Shown one piece after another: positions 8,229 through 18,133 of a DNA stretch of 64,000 bases. The DNA comes from Coprobacter secundus (GTDB lineage Bacteria > Bacteroidota > Bacteroidia > Bacteroidales > Coprobacteraceae). A model generated the notes under the pieces. The model was not told where the DNA came from. It did no database searches and saw nothing but the letters and a program-made list of their open reading frames with translations. The stretch is from positions 1 to 64,000 of the forward strand of contig JTDA01000012.1 of NCBI GenBank assembly GCA_000803105.1. The letters are read 5' to 3'. The position numbers and the translations under genes are program-made. Position 1 is the first letter of the stretch; the number at the start of each line of letters is the position of its first letter.

Positions 8229-9010
8229 TCTTTATCTGTTTTCTTCCGTTTTTGTTGCTGCATCATTGCTTTTTTTACTTTTTCTTGAGTATTTTTCTCG
8301 TCTTGTTGGATTGCATCCAATATTTGCTGCGCATTCTCTTTAGTCATCTGAGGAGGTGCCTGCTGCTGTTGCTGTTGTTGTTTATCTTTTTTATCATCTT
8401 TATTATCTTTGTTATTCTGCGGATTTTGGTTTCCTTTGTTATTCTTATCTTTGTCTTGCTGGTCTTTGTTATCTTTGTCTTTATCTTTATCCTTATCTTT
8501 GTTCTCATCATTTTGCTGTTGTTGCTGATTTTTCAGTAACAATTGGGCTAAACGTAAGTTATAACGGGTTTCGTTATCTTTGGGATTTCGACGCAATGCA
8601 TTTTTATAAGCATCTATGCTCTCTGCATATTTCTTTTCTTGCAAAAATACATTTCCAATGTTATGCCATATACGAGCTTGTTGTAATGAGTCTTTTTCAT
8701 TCACCACAGATTTTTTGTACTGTTCGAGAGCTGCGTCCATTTTTTGCTGCTTATATAGAGCGTTACCCAGATTATAAGTACCTAACCAAGATTCGGGATT
8801 TGCATCCAAAGCTTTACGATATTCTATTTCTGATTCTGTAAATTTTTCACCTTCATATAAGGTATTTCCTTTCCGTATACTATTACGTTCGATTTTCGGA
8901 TTTACCTTTTTATTGATTTGTGGTATAGTATCTCTTGTCTGAGCCGATACTATCGATATCACCGACATAAAAGAGATAACCATTATATATTTCATTTTCT
9001 TCATATTCAT
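8222..9010 (-). CDS. batC: BatC: TPR protein with low-complexity charged and Gln-rich tail
   Basis: About 262 aa. A signal peptide is followed by TPR repeats (about 40-160, including LGTYNLGNALYKQQKMDAAL and RIWHNIGNVFLQEKKYAESI). The C-terminal half is dominated by Lys-Asp repeats and runs of Gln. The reading frame opens at a TTG overlapping the batB stop (9031), but ATG at 9010 or 9004 gives a normal signal peptide and is preferred. The DNA of the tail consists of short tandem units (tcttta/ttatcttt type) that could change length by slippage. Confidence 0.9.
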   Translation of the reverse strand: MNMKKMKYIMVISFMSVISIVSAQTRDTIPQINKKVNPKIERNSIRKGNTLYEGEKFTESEIEYRKALDANPESWLGTYNLGNALYKQQKMDAALEQYKKSVVNEKDSLQQARIWHNIGNVFLQEKKYAESIDAYKNALRRNPKDNETRYNLRLAQLLLKNQQQQQNDENKDKDKDKDKDNKDQQDKDKNNKGNQNPQNNKDNKDDKKDKQQQQQQQAPPQMTKENAQQILDAIQQDEKNTQEKVKKAMMQQQKRKKTDKEW

Positions 9011-9027
9011 AAAACTTAAAACTTTTA

Positions 9028-10050
9028 TCAAGAAAAGAAATTGACTTTCTTCATCAGTTTATTTTTACGGTCAAGTATAAAGATATCAAGCAAAAGCAAA
9101 AGCAAAACTATCCATGCCAATCCTTGGAATTGCTCATCATATTCAGAATAGACTTTACTTTCTATATCAGATTTTTTCATTTTTTTCACTTCTGCAGTCA
9201 AGGCTCTTAATGCGCTTCCAGTATTATCTGCCGATATATATATACCATCCCCGGCTTTTGCTATATCTCGGCCTAACTGAGCATTGAGTTTAGTAATAAC
9301 CACGTTCCCTTGATTATCTTTACGTAAGTTGGTATCATTTCCTCCGATAGGTATAGGGGCTCCTTGTTCTGAGCCGATACCGATCACATCTACCATAATT
9401 CCCTTTTGGGCTGCCTCCTTAGCCATCTGGACAGCATCATCTTCATGATTCTCTGCATCAGTAATTACAATTATTGCCTTATCGGCCGACTGGTCAGGAG
9501 TAAATGAATTCATTGCTAAAGCTATAGCCCGTCCGATAGCTGTACCCTGAGTAGGTACCATGTCAGGAGAAATTGTTGATAAAAACATTTTCGCTGATAC
9601 AAAATCAGAAGTTATAGGCAACTGAGTATACGCATCTCCAGCAAAAACAATTAATCCGACTTTATCATTATCTAATTGGTCTATTAATTTAGATAGCATC
9701 TGTTTGGCTTTATCTAAACGACTTGGTGCTATATCCCGCGCCAACATAGAATTGGAAACGTCTAATGCAATAATGATTTCGACTCCTTGCTTTTTTACCG
9801 TTTCTATTTTAGCTCCCATTTGTGGACGTGCTATAATAAAAATCATGATAATAAGAGCTAATTGTTGCAAAAAGAATTTGGTTCCAGGTTTGTACTTTGA
9901 TACATCGGGAGCTAATGACTGAAGTATCTGAGGATTCCCGTATTTGGCCATATTCTTCCGATTCCGGTAAACACTATAGAAGTATATAGCCCACATTAGA
10001 GGAACTATCAATAACAGGTACAAATATTGTGGTTGTGCAAATCGAAACAT
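9028..10050 (-). CDS. batB: BatB: membrane-anchored vWA protein
   Basis: 340 aa. It has two N-terminal membrane helices, a von Willebrand A domain with the MIDAS signature ALDVSNSMLARD, and a C-terminal membrane helix (LAWIVLLLLLLDIFILD). It is paralogous to BatA. The MIDAS metal site implies binding of a partner protein ligand, possibly BatD or a substrate handled by the MoxR ATPase. It lies 12 bases after batA in a tight operon. Confidence 0.94.
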   Translation of the reverse strand: MFRFAQPQYLYLLLIVPLMWAIYFYSVYRNRKNMAKYGNPQILQSLAPDVSKYKPGTKFFLQQLALIIMIFIIARPQMGAKIETVKKQGVEIIIALDVSNSMLARDIAPSRLDKAKQMLSKLIDQLDNDKVGLIVFAGDAYTQLPITSDFVSAKMFLSTISPDMVPTQGTAIGRAIALAMNSFTPDQSADKAIIVITDAENHEDDAVQMAKEAAQKGIMVDVIGIGSEQGAPIPIGGNDTNLRKDNQGNVVITKLNAQLGRDIAKAGDGIYISADNTGSALRALTAEVKKMKKSDIESKVYSEYDEQFQGLAWIVLLLLLLDIFILDRKNKLMKKVNFFS

Positions 10051-10062
10051 AATTAATTATTT

Positions 10063-11046
10063 TTATGGAATATTCCGTAAAATGGTATTTCTTAGGATAA
10101 TCTCAATTCCCAACAGAACAAATGCCAATATAGCCCACGGAAGATAGTTTTCCTCACGTCGGCTGAATTCTTTCACTGAAAGTTTAGTTTTCTCAAGTTT
10201 ATCTATCTCTTCAAAAATATTTTTCAATACCCCTTTGTTTGTGGCTCTAAAATATTTTCCATCTGTTTCGGCAGCAATTGTCTTCAGAGTAGCCTCATCT
10301 ATTTCTACCGGCATGTTTTGATACATCACCCCATAAGGAGTCTGCACTGGATAAGGCGCTTCACCCTGAGTCCCTACTCCTATTGTATATACCCTGATTC
10401 CGAAAGATTTAGCAATTTGTGCAGCAGTTAATGGTGATACATCTCCTGCATTGTTGGTACCGTCTGTCAACAATATAATAGTTTTAGATTTTGCAGGCCC
10501 GTCTTTTATACGATTTATAGCTGTCGCCAGACCATCTCCAATAGCAGTCATATCGGCAATCATACCACACTGGACATCCTTCATTAAATTAAGTAATACA
10601 GCGTGATCTGTAGTCATCGGACACATGGTAAAACTTTCACCAGCAAAAATAACAAGTCCAATATTGTCATCCGTACGTCCACTTATAAACTGTGATGCTA
10701 CATCTTTTGCTGCTTGTATACGATCGGGCTTAAAATCACGTGCTAACATACTACTGGATATATCCAAGGCAACTACGATATCAACACCCTCTCGAGTTTG
10801 GTTTTCCCATCGATCTGTCGCTTGTGGACGTGCCAATACTATTATAATACAAGCTATTGCTCCTAATCTCAAGATAAAAAGAAAATGCCTCAAATAATAT
10901 TTATATGTTTTAGGCAATTTGGCAAATGCCTGAGTAGAAGAAACCTGCAATGCAGCTTGTGCCTTTTTATGCTTCAGAATATACCAGATAATAGCCGGTA
11001 TAAGGCATAGCAGTAATAGTAAATATAGAGGATTCGCAAATACCAT
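10063..11046 (-). CDS. batA: BatA: membrane-anchored vWA protein
   Basis: 327 aa. N-terminal membrane helices flank a linker, followed by a vWA domain with the MIDAS motif ALDISSSMLARDF and downstream TTDHAVLL and LTDGTNNAGD, both typical of MIDAS loops. A C-terminal membrane helix follows. It is closely related to BatB; the two probably act together as periplasm-facing adaptors of the MoxR/Bat system. Confidence 0.94.
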   Translation of the reverse strand: MVFANPLYLLLLLCLIPAIIWYILKHKKAQAALQVSSTQAFAKLPKTYKYYLRHFLFILRLGAIACIIIVLARPQATDRWENQTREGVDIVVALDISSSMLARDFKPDRIQAAKDVASQFISGRTDDNIGLVIFAGESFTMCPMTTDHAVLLNLMKDVQCGMIADMTAIGDGLATAINRIKDGPAKSKTIILLTDGTNNAGDVSPLTAAQIAKSFGIRVYTIGVGTQGEAPYPVQTPYGVMYQNMPVEIDEATLKTIAAETDGKYFRATNKGVLKNIFEEIDKLEKTKLSVKEFSRREENYLPWAILAFVLLGIEIILRNTILRNIP

Positions 11047-11112
11047 TTTTCTTTAATTTTAGTTTATTCACATCCTATTTTTATGGAAACGAATATATGC
11101 CATATCAATTTA

Positions 11113-12120
11113 TTATTGCCCTGTTTTTTCTCCTGAAATGTCTTCTTTTTGCGCTTCTGCAGTAGAATCGCTTTTTTCTTCCACCGGAATTTTTTCAACA
11201 GGTTTTGTTTCTTCGACAAACGTAATAGCATTACGCATCACAGCTTCGTTGTCTTCTGGTAATGGCCTCATCTTTGCAAATTTCACAAAATCAGCCATTT
11301 CTAAAATTTCTTTCAATTTATGATTGACCAATTTGGCATCTTCATTTTTCCGCAATATAGAAATGATTTCAGAAGATGTCATTTCCATTGCGTTTACATG
11401 GAAACGTTCATCTATATATTCCCGTAAAATATCAGTCACTCGAGTATAATATTCTTTTTCTTGCCCATTTTGCCACAATTTACTTTCCTTTACTTCTTCC
11501 AAAGCATTCATGGCTTTTATATGGGGCGGTAAGAGCGATTCGGGTGAAATTACTTCTTCTGGATGTTCACGCTTACGCCACCAGAACCAATACAGCAAGC
11601 CCAAAGCAACTAATAACAAAACAATACCAATGATGACAAGAGCTGTATTCGAGATATAATCCCATAAAACAAAAGGAGGTTTCTGCACACCCTTGATATC
11701 GAATCCAGCCTTTGTTGTATCAACTTCCATAGGTACCACTTTGAGACTCAAAGTTTCTGTAGTGAAAGTATCTTTGTTCAAAATATATCGAAAAGGCGGA
11801 ATATAATAGAATCCAGAATCGAACGATGTAATCAGAACATCACTTTTTATTTGGATACGATTATTTCCCAAATCAGTAGTATCCGGCATCGTTACTCGCA
11901 AAATTTCTATTCCGGTTACTAAAGAATCGGTCAGGAAAGGCATCTGAACAACTTTGCCCTTGTCTTGCGCCATTTCGAGGTGTATCATTGTTTGTTCACC
12001 CATCCAAATCGCTGTTGAGTCCATCTTCGCACTCACCACTACATTATCAGCAAAAACCATTGCCGAGGAGACCAGACAAATTCCCAGAACTATTCCTTTT
12101 ATTGGTTTATTATATTTCAT
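11113..12120 (-). CDS. Bat-operon membrane protein, DUF4381/BatI-like
   Basis: 335 aa with a signal peptide, an extracytoplasmic beta-rich domain (about 25-150), one membrane helix (about 157-180, followed by WFWWRKRE) and a cytoplasmic helical domain (about 200-310). The position between the DUF58 gene and batA and the topology match the DUF4381-like component of bat operons. The acidic, proline-rich C-terminus is probably disordered. Its function is unknown beyond association with the complex. Confidence 0.85.
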   Translation of the reverse strand: MKYNKPIKGIVLGICLVSSAMVFADNVVVSAKMDSTAIWMGEQTMIHLEMAQDKGKVVQMPFLTDSLVTGIEILRVTMPDTTDLGNNRIQIKSDVLITSFDSGFYYIPPFRYILNKDTFTTETLSLKVVPMEVDTTKAGFDIKGVQKPPFVLWDYISNTALVIIGIVLLLVALGLLYWFWWRKREHPEEVISPESLLPPHIKAMNALEEVKESKLWQNGQEKEYYTRVTDILREYIDERFHVNAMEMTSSEIISILRKNEDAKLVNHKLKEILEMADFVKFAKMRPLPEDNEAVMRNAITFVEETKPVEKIPVEEKSDSTAEAQKEDISGEKTGQ

Positions 12121-12170
12121 TATATCTCATATAAATTTTATCGATATTCGATTATCAAAAAAATATGCAA

Positions 12171-13040
12171 TTAACTCCTTCTCTTAAAAAGTCCGATCAA
12201 AGCTTTGACGTAATCCTCATCTGTTGCAATCGAAGCTAAATCGACACGACTTTTCCTCATATAATCAAGCATGACATTCTGCCGTTCATTCCACCAGCGT
12301 ATATATGCGTCACGAACTTTCTTGGAAGAAGAATCTATCCAATCTTCACTGCCATTTTCAGCATCATACATTTTTACCAAACCTACATTGGGGAGCTCTG
12401 TTTCACGCTTGTCATATATCTGTATACCAACTAAATCATGTTTTCGATTAGCAATCGAAAGTGCATTTTTATAATTGTCTAAAGCAATAAAGTCAGAAAT
12501 TAGAAATGCTGTACAACGTTTTTTTATCGCATTGGTCATATACTCTAATACCAAACTCAAATTTGTTCCTGTACTTTCGGGATGAAAATCGATTAACTCT
12601 CGTATGATATATAGAATATGTTTTTTCCCCTTTTTGGGAGGAATAAACTTTTCAATTTTATCGGAGAAAAAGATAACTCCAATTTTATCATTATTCTGGA
12701 TTGCCGAGAATGCGAGTGTTGCTGCAACTTCTGTCATTACAGATTTTTTCATTTCACCTACCGCACCAAAATCCCGACTGGCAGATACATCTACCAACAA
12801 CATTACCGTAAGTTCTCGTTCTTCTTCAAAAACTTTTATATACGGTTTATTATGCCGGGCGGTTACATTCCAGTCGATATCGCGTACATCATCACCATAT
12901 TGATATTCCCGGACTTCAGAGAAAGCCATACCTCTCCCCTTAAAAGCCGAATGGTATTGTCCGGCAAAAATATTACGGGACAATCCCCGGGTTTTTATTT
13001 CGATCTGACGAACTTTTTTTAATAGTTCTTTTGTTTCCAT
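12171..13040 (-). CDS. DUF58 domain protein of the MoxR/Bat system
   Basis: 289 aa, cytoplasmic. The conserved DUF58 core appears as FSEVREYQYGDDVRDIDWN followed by a degenerate vWA fold with LLVDVSASRDFG. DUF58 proteins almost always sit next to a MoxR ATPase and are thought to be its cytoplasmic partners. Here it directly follows moxR with a 29-base gap. Confidence 0.93.
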   Translation of the reverse strand: METKELLKKVRQIEIKTRGLSRNIFAGQYHSAFKGRGMAFSEVREYQYGDDVRDIDWNVTARHNKPYIKVFEEERELTVMLLVDVSASRDFGAVGEMKKSVMTEVAATLAFSAIQNNDKIGVIFFSDKIEKFIPPKKGKKHILYIIRELIDFHPESTGTNLSLVLEYMTNAIKKRCTAFLISDFIALDNYKNALSIANRKHDLVGIQIYDKRETELPNVGLVKMYDAENGSEDWIDSSSKKVRDAYIRWWNERQNVMLDYMRKSRVDLASIATDEDYVKALIGLFKRRS

Positions 13041-13069
13041 ACGCCAGGCTTTGTTGCTTTATTATCTAA

Positions 13070-14065
13070 TCAGGGTACCTCAACTTTATTCAAGATTTCA
13101 CTGATAATCTCTTCTGAAGTCATGTTATTGGCTTCTGCTTCATAGCTTAATCCTATACGGTGACGCATTACATCATAACATACTGCACGTACATCTTCAG
13201 GAATTACATATCCACGTTGTTTCAAGAATGCATATGAACGAGCAGCCAAAGCCAAATTTATCGAAGCACGAGGAGAAGCTCCAAAAGAAATCATTTCTTT
13301 CAAATCTCCAAGCCCATGGTCTTCAGGATAACGAGTAGCAAAAACGATATCTACTATATATTTTTCTATCTTTTCATCGATATATACTTTACGTACAATA
13401 TCCCTTGTTTCGATAATTTCCTGGGCCTTCAGTACCGGTTGCACAGTTTCTCGTTCGCCTGTAATATTCTGACGTATAATTAATTTTTCCTCTTCTTTTT
13501 TCGGATATCCAATGATAACTTTCAACATAAAACGATCGACCTGTGCTTCGGGTAACGGATATGTACCTTCTTGTTCTATAGGGTTCTGTGTCGCCAATAC
13601 CAAGAACGGGTCATCAAGCTTAAATGTAGTTTCTCCAATTGTAACTTGACGCTCCTGCATAGCTTCAAGCAAGGCACTTTGTACTTTTGCCGGAGCACGA
13701 TTTATTTCATCTGCCAATACAAAATTAGCAAAAACCGGACCTTTTTTTACCTCAAACTGTTCTTTTGCCTGACTGTAAACCATTGTACCGATAACATCGG
13801 CAGGGAGCAAGTCCGGAGTAAACTGGATACGGTTATATTTAGCATCGATAAGAGAAGCAAGTGTCTTTATCGCAAGAGTTTTTGCCAATCCCGGAACACC
13901 TTCGAGCAATATATGGCCATTTGAAAGAAGGCCAATCATCAGAGAATCTACCAGATGTTTCTGCCCTACAATTACCCGGTCCATACCCATGGTTATCATA
14001 TTCACAAATGAACTTTTACTTGCAATGAGTTCATTTAATTCACGAATATCTACTGTTTGACTCAT
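13070..14065 (-). CDS. MoxR-family AAA+ ATPase
   Basis: 331 aa. Walker A is GVPGLAKT, Walker B is LADEINRAP with sensor region ATQNPIEQEGTYPLPEAQ, and the AAA lid-2 domain is C-terminal. MoxR ATPases act as chaperones for assembly or metal loading of vWA-partnered complexes. It is the first gene of the bat operon, preceded by a -7 element at 14123-14130. Confidence 0.96.
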   Translation of the reverse strand: MSQTVDIRELNELIASKSSFVNMITMGMDRVIVGQKHLVDSLMIGLLSNGHILLEGVPGLAKTLAIKTLASLIDAKYNRIQFTPDLLPADVIGTMVYSQAKEQFEVKKGPVFANFVLADEINRAPAKVQSALLEAMQERQVTIGETTFKLDDPFLVLATQNPIEQEGTYPLPEAQVDRFMLKVIIGYPKKEEEKLIIRQNITGERETVQPVLKAQEIIETRDIVRKVYIDEKIEKYIVDIVFATRYPEDHGLGDLKEMISFGASPRASINLALAARSYAFLKQRGYVIPEDVRAVCYDVMRHRIGLSYEAEANNMTSEEIISEILNKVEVP

Positions 14066-14122
14066 ATTGTATTGTTTTTTATTAAATTATTCCTGTTTAT
14101 GCAGCCCATAATAGCCTAAGTG

Positions 14123-14130
14123 CAAAAGTA
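14123..14130 (-). promoter_or_regulatory. -7 box, putative bat operon promoter
   Basis: TACTTTTG on the minus strand matches TAnnTTTG and lies 58 bases before moxR. No good -33 TTTG was found (TGTT at 20-base spacing). A single -7 match in AT-rich DNA can occur by chance. Confidence 0.4.
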
Positions 14131-14195
14131 ACTACGATGTGTTTACATTTAACACTTTAACTGTTAAAAAAGGCTAAGCTTGTAGTAAAAAAAAC

Positions 14196-14227
14196 TAAGT
14201 CGCCAAAGTAATGATACCGGCGACTTA
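14196..14227 (-). terminator. Rho-independent terminator after the HU-LysM gene
   Basis: Perfect 9-bp stem (taagtcgcc / ggcgactta, 14196-14204 and 14219-14227) with a 14-base loop. It is followed on the minus strand by a run of eight T. It lies 11 bases after the stop codon. Confidence 0.8.
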
Positions 14228-14237
14228 AAGACTTTAT

Positions 14238-15560
14238 TTATTCATATTCCGATAATATTTTTGTAGCAAGAGCTTTCGCTTTTTCCACCGATTCTCTATT
14301 GTTGGAATCTATATTATATTTTGATTTTTCGGGAATTATCAACTTGGTTCCTACAGGCACACTATTAGGATTGGCTATATTCGCTTTATTTTCCTGATAT
14401 ATGTATACCCAAAAAGTTTTATGACCGAAATGTTTCAATGACAAAGTGGTCAAGAAAATTCCCGGTTTCATGATTTCCGTAACAGTCTTCTCCGATAGCA
14501 TTGTATCATTATTTATCTCTTTTTCAGGTACTTTATTGCTCTTTTCATTCATGTTGGTTATTGGCTTATTTTCGAGCGTAGCAGTATCTTTTCTTACAAC
14601 CTCTGTTGTTTTTAGAGAATCCGTAACCAAGGCTTTAACAACCGAAACAGAATCTTTGTTCTTTTCACCCTCCTGATTTTGATTTTTTATAATAGCCGGA
14701 ATCCAACTACTTATCGTTACTTGTCCTTCCTCAAAAGTGCCATTATAACATAGCCATATCAAATCTGCTACAACAAAAATCAATAAAGAAGTTACAAATC
14801 CGTACCAAAAGTTTTTCCGATTTCGCCATGTTTGTTTTCGTCTAAATTCTTCTTTTTCGTAATTATCAACAACTGATACAGATATGACTTCTATATGCTC
14901 CTTTTCTTCTGGTTCTTTTATTTTTTCTTCAGGTGCTGTTTGTGCATCATACACTTCAGCAGGAAGTTTGTGTTCGGTATTTTCGTCTTTACTTTCTTTT
15001 TGATTGGTTGTATCAGAAATATTCATTTCATTTGGCAACTGGTTGTTTTCTGGTTGTATTTCATCTTTTACATTTTGCCGCTCATCTGGAATATCCGCTA
15101 TCACAATATCAGATGTCTCTTTATCCAATGACATTACAACCGTTTCCATTTCTGTAGAAGAATCATCTATATTGGTCTCTGTCATATCACTATCTTCTGC
15201 TGCCATATCAAAAATTTCAGTGTCTTTTATATCGACATCATCGGCTATGATTTCAGCTTCGAAACAGGCAAACGGAGCATTTACAGCATCTCTCATGCTC
15301 TTATCCGGTGTAAATGATAATTTATAATGACCGGGAATTTCACAAGGCTGTCCTGTCTGAACATTTACACTATTTCTCTTCTCTACCCATACAGGTTTAA
15401 ACACACCCAAGCCATTGATTTTAAGTGACTCTCCGGAAGATAAAATTTCTGTGGCTAAAGTAAAAAATTCTTTTAAGAAAGCTTCTGCTTCCTTCTTTGT
15501 ACAGTCCGATTTCCGAGATAGCAAATCGACCATTTCAGGTAATGATATTTTACTGTTCAT
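14238..15560 (-). CDS. HU-domain / transmembrane / LysM-like fusion protein
   Basis: 440 aa. Residues about 1-95 form an HU/IHF DNA-binding fold (LKINGLGVFKPVWVEKRNS, with the Gly-Phe turn and beta-arm). A long acidic linker follows (95-240), then one membrane helix at about 245-272. The C-terminal part is Ser/Thr/Lys-rich and includes a LysM-like segment with FGHKTFWVYIYQENKANI and VPVGTKLIIP. This predicts cytoplasmic DNA binding joined through the inner membrane to a periplasmic peptidoglycan-binding module. The start overlaps the stop of the upstream HU gene by 11 bases, so translation is probably coupled. Similar HU/LysM proteins occur in Bacteroidales annotations, but their role is not known to me. 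Confidence 0.85.
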   Translation of the reverse strand: MNSKISLPEMVDLLSRKSDCTKKEAEAFLKEFFTLATEILSSGESLKINGLGVFKPVWVEKRNSVNVQTGQPCEIPGHYKLSFTPDKSMRDAVNAPFACFEAEIIADDVDIKDTEIFDMAAEDSDMTETNIDDSSTEMETVVMSLDKETSDIVIADIPDERQNVKDEIQPENNQLPNEMNISDTTNQKESKDENTEHKLPAEVYDAQTAPEEKIKEPEEKEHIEVISVSVVDNYEKEEFRRKQTWRNRKNFWYGFVTSLLIFVVADLIWLCYNGTFEEGQVTISSWIPAIIKNQNQEGEKNKDSVSVVKALVTDSLKTTEVVRKDTATLENKPITNMNEKSNKVPEKEINNDTMLSEKTVTEIMKPGIFLTTLSLKHFGHKTFWVYIYQENKANIANPNSVPVGTKLIIPEKSKYNIDSNNRESVEKAKALATKILSEYE

Positions 15561-15894
15561 TATCGGATTTCTCTCTAAGTTTATTTTTTATAATCGTTCC
15601 GGGTTTAAATGTCAGCACAATTTTAGGCGGTATCAGCATCCGTTTTCCAGTGGCGGGATTAACAGATATACGTTCAGCCTTTTTTCGAGGCTCGAAAGTT
15701 CCAAAACCTTGTATAGAAAATGAATCCATCATTACACTATGCTCTTTTATTATTTGTAATGTGTCTGACATCAAGGCATCAATACTTTTTTTATTTTTGC
15801 CCAAACGTTTTTGCAATTCTTCTATAAACTTTTTGTACTCCACACTTATTTGTTTTTTAGATGAAAGTCGAAAATTACACTTTTTTTTCGACAT
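15550..15894 (-). CDS. HU/IHF-family DNA-binding protein
   Basis: About 114 aa. The C-terminal half has the HU core (FSIQGFGTFEPRKKAERISVNPATGKRM is the turn and beta-arm region, read as GFGTFEPRKKAERI plus NPATGKRM). A basic N-terminal extension precedes helix 1. HU proteins bend and compact DNA. A GTG one codon earlier (15897) is also possible; the ATG at 15894 is preferred. It is divergent from ppk1, with about 105 bases between them. Confidence 0.88.
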   Translation of the reverse strand: MSKKKCNFRLSSKKQISVEYKKFIEELQKRLGKNKKSIDALMSDTLQIIKEHSVMMDSFSIQGFGTFEPRKKAERISVNPATGKRMLIPPKIVLTFKPGTIIKNKLREKSDNEQ

Positions 15895-16008
15895 CACAAA
15901 ATCTAAAACTATAGAATCGATAAAAGGTTCGATAATCGGAGAATGCTTAAAATTAAAATTTAATCTTTTGAAAATTATAAGAGAAAAAATTATATATTTA
16001 TGCTTGAT

Positions 16009-18111
16009 ATGGAAAATCGTAATGGATATAAGGATATGGATTGGAAATATTTCAAGCGAGATATCAGTTGGTTGTCATTCAACCGACGCGTATTATTAGA
16101 AGCACGAAATAAAGAGCTTCCACTGTTTGAACGAATAAAATTTTTATCAATATATTCATCAAATCAGGAAGAATTTTATCGTATACGTGTATCGGAACAT
16201 CGTAATCTGGTAATGTTGAAAAATTGCTCTTCTGCAGAATATCAAAATGCCAAAGAGACATTGGCTGAAATCAATGCTGAGGTCAGTCGACAGGTAAAAG
16301 ATTTCTCTTATATCTTCACTCACGAAATATTACCAGAATTAGCCCATAATGATATTGTTTTGTATCAGGGACAACCAATGCCAGATTTTCATAAAGATTT
16401 TATCAGAAATTACTTTAAAGAAGAAATTTTCCCATATTTGCAACCGGTACTTATTCTTAAAGATCATATATCATCATTTTTAAGGGATAACCGATTATAT
16501 TTGTCTATCCAATTACATCCTCGAGGCAGTCAGGATTCTCAAATATATTATGCCTTGATAAAGGTACCTTTTTCCAAAGTACCACGTTTTATCGAGCTTC
16601 CAGCTTATGAAGGCAAACATTATCTCATGTTCGTCGATGATGCTATCGGATACAATTTAGATATTGTGTTTCCCGGATTTGTTGTCGATGCATATTATAG
16701 CGTACGAGTGTCCAGAGACGCAGACTTTTCGATAGATTCAAATCAAAAAGAGAATATCGTCGATGAAATACGCAAACATGTAAAAAAAAGAAAGACTGGT
16801 GTAGCCAACCGTTTGGTATATAATGCCATGATGCCTCATGAAATGCTCAGCTATTTATGCCAAGCCTATAATATTCCTGAAAGTCAATGCATTGCTGCCG
16901 GAAGATATCTAACACTTGAAGATTTGATAAAATTACCGAATCCGACAGGCAAAAAATTGGCGGTAGAATCCCCTATTCCTCTTCGCGTACCGGAGTTTGA
17001 CCGATCCGGTTCCGTATTTAAAGTTATAAAGTCCCATGATATGCTGTTACATTTCCCGTATCAATCGTTTGACTATCTTATCCGATTTCTTATGGAATCG
17101 GCATATGACCCCAAAGTGGAAGAGATAAAATTGACTCAATATCGTGTGGCAGAAAATTCAGAGGTAATCAATGCTTTAGTTACTGCTGCGCGAAATGGTA
17201 AAAAAGTTACGGTTTATGTGGAATTGAAAGCACGCTTTGACGAAGAAAACAATATATTTACATCAGAACAGATGCAAAAGGCCGGTATACACGTCATATA
17301 TGGAGTGCCGGGACTAAAAGTGCATGCCAAAGTTGCTTTGATATTACGTCGTTCGATAGGAGGAACTAATATGGAAAAAAGCTTCGCGTTTTTGAGTACC
17401 GGGAATTTTAATGAAAAAACGGCAAAGGTATATTCAGATATAGGTCTTTTTACCTATAATACACAAATTATCACAGAACTGAACTGCTTATTTGAGATTT
17501 TAGAGGGAAAAGATGTACCCCCTGTTTTCAATACATTACTGGTAGCACAATATAATATGCTGGATGTGCTGAAATCTATGATAGACCAAGAAATCGGAGC
17601 TGCCCAAGAAGGTAAAAAAGCTCATATTATACTAAAAATGAACGGATTGCAAGATACAGATATGATAAATAAACTGTATGAAGCCAGTAACGCGGGTGTA
17701 CAAATAGACCTTATTATTCGAGGTATTTGTTGCCTTGTTCCCAACCAGCCATATAGTCGCAATATACGTATTATTCGAATTATAGACCAATATCTCGAAC
17801 ATGCTCGTATATGGTATTTTTATGCCGGCGGAAACGAATGTGTATATCTATCTTCTGCTGACTGGATGAAACGTAATCTAAGCCGACGAATAGAAACGGC
17901 ATTTCCCATCGTGGATAATAAATTGAAAAGACAGGTTATCCGTATTTTACATTATCAACTGACAGATAATGTACAGGCGTGCCTGATAGATGAACATCTG
18001 AATAATATATACGTCCAGAATAATAATCCTGAACGGGTAAGAGCACAGCAAAAAATATATGAAATGTTACAAGAAGAAGTTACCTTTTCTATGAACTATC
18101 AACAATCATAA
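16009..18111 (+). CDS. ppk1: Polyphosphate kinase 1
   Basis: About 700 aa, full length. It reversibly transfers the gamma-phosphate of ATP to polyphosphate. The N-terminal domain begins YFKRDISWLSFNRRVL. The autophosphorylated His lies in GLKVHAKVALIL (about residue 440), and the second active-site His is in YLEHARIWYFYAGG (about 600). An in-frame ATG at 16000 is three codons upstream; the MENR start resembles family members better. It is divergent from the HU genes. The LysR gene follows after 22 bases and may be co-transcribed. Confidence 0.96.
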   Translation: MENRNGYKDMDWKYFKRDISWLSFNRRVLLEARNKELPLFERIKFLSIYSSNQEEFYRIRVSEHRNLVMLKNCSSAEYQNAKETLAEINAEVSRQVKDFSYIFTHEILPELAHNDIVLYQGQPMPDFHKDFIRNYFKEEIFPYLQPVLILKDHISSFLRDNRLYLSIQLHPRGSQDSQIYYALIKVPFSKVPRFIELPAYEGKHYLMFVDDAIGYNLDIVFPGFVVDAYYSVRVSRDADFSIDSNQKENIVDEIRKHVKKRKTGVANRLVYNAMMPHEMLSYLCQAYNIPESQCIAAGRYLTLEDLIKLPNPTGKKLAVESPIPLRVPEFDRSGSVFKVIKSHDMLLHFPYQSFDYLIRFLMESAYDPKVEEIKLTQYRVAENSEVINALVTAARNGKKVTVYVELKARFDEENNIFTSEQMQKAGIHVIYGVPGLKVHAKVALILRRSIGGTNMEKSFAFLSTGNFNEKTAKVYSDIGLFTYNTQIITELNCLFEILEGKDVPPVFNTLLVAQYNMLDVLKSMIDQEIGAAQEGKKAHIILKMNGLQDTDMINKLYEASNAGVQIDLIIRGICCLVPNQPYSRNIRIIRIIDQYLEHARIWYFYAGGNECVYLSSADWMKRNLSRRIETAFPIVDNKLKRQVIRILHYQLTDNVQACLIDEHLNNIYVQNNNPERVRAQQKIYEMLQEEVTFSMNYQQS

Positions 18112-18133
18112 ATCTTTAGAGCCAACAAATACT

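Noticed and set aside
8252..8841. Long plus-strand frames opposite batC
   Set aside because: They mirror the low-complexity tail of batC; the composition (runs of Leu, Ile, Val) is the antisense of Lys/Asp/Gln codons.
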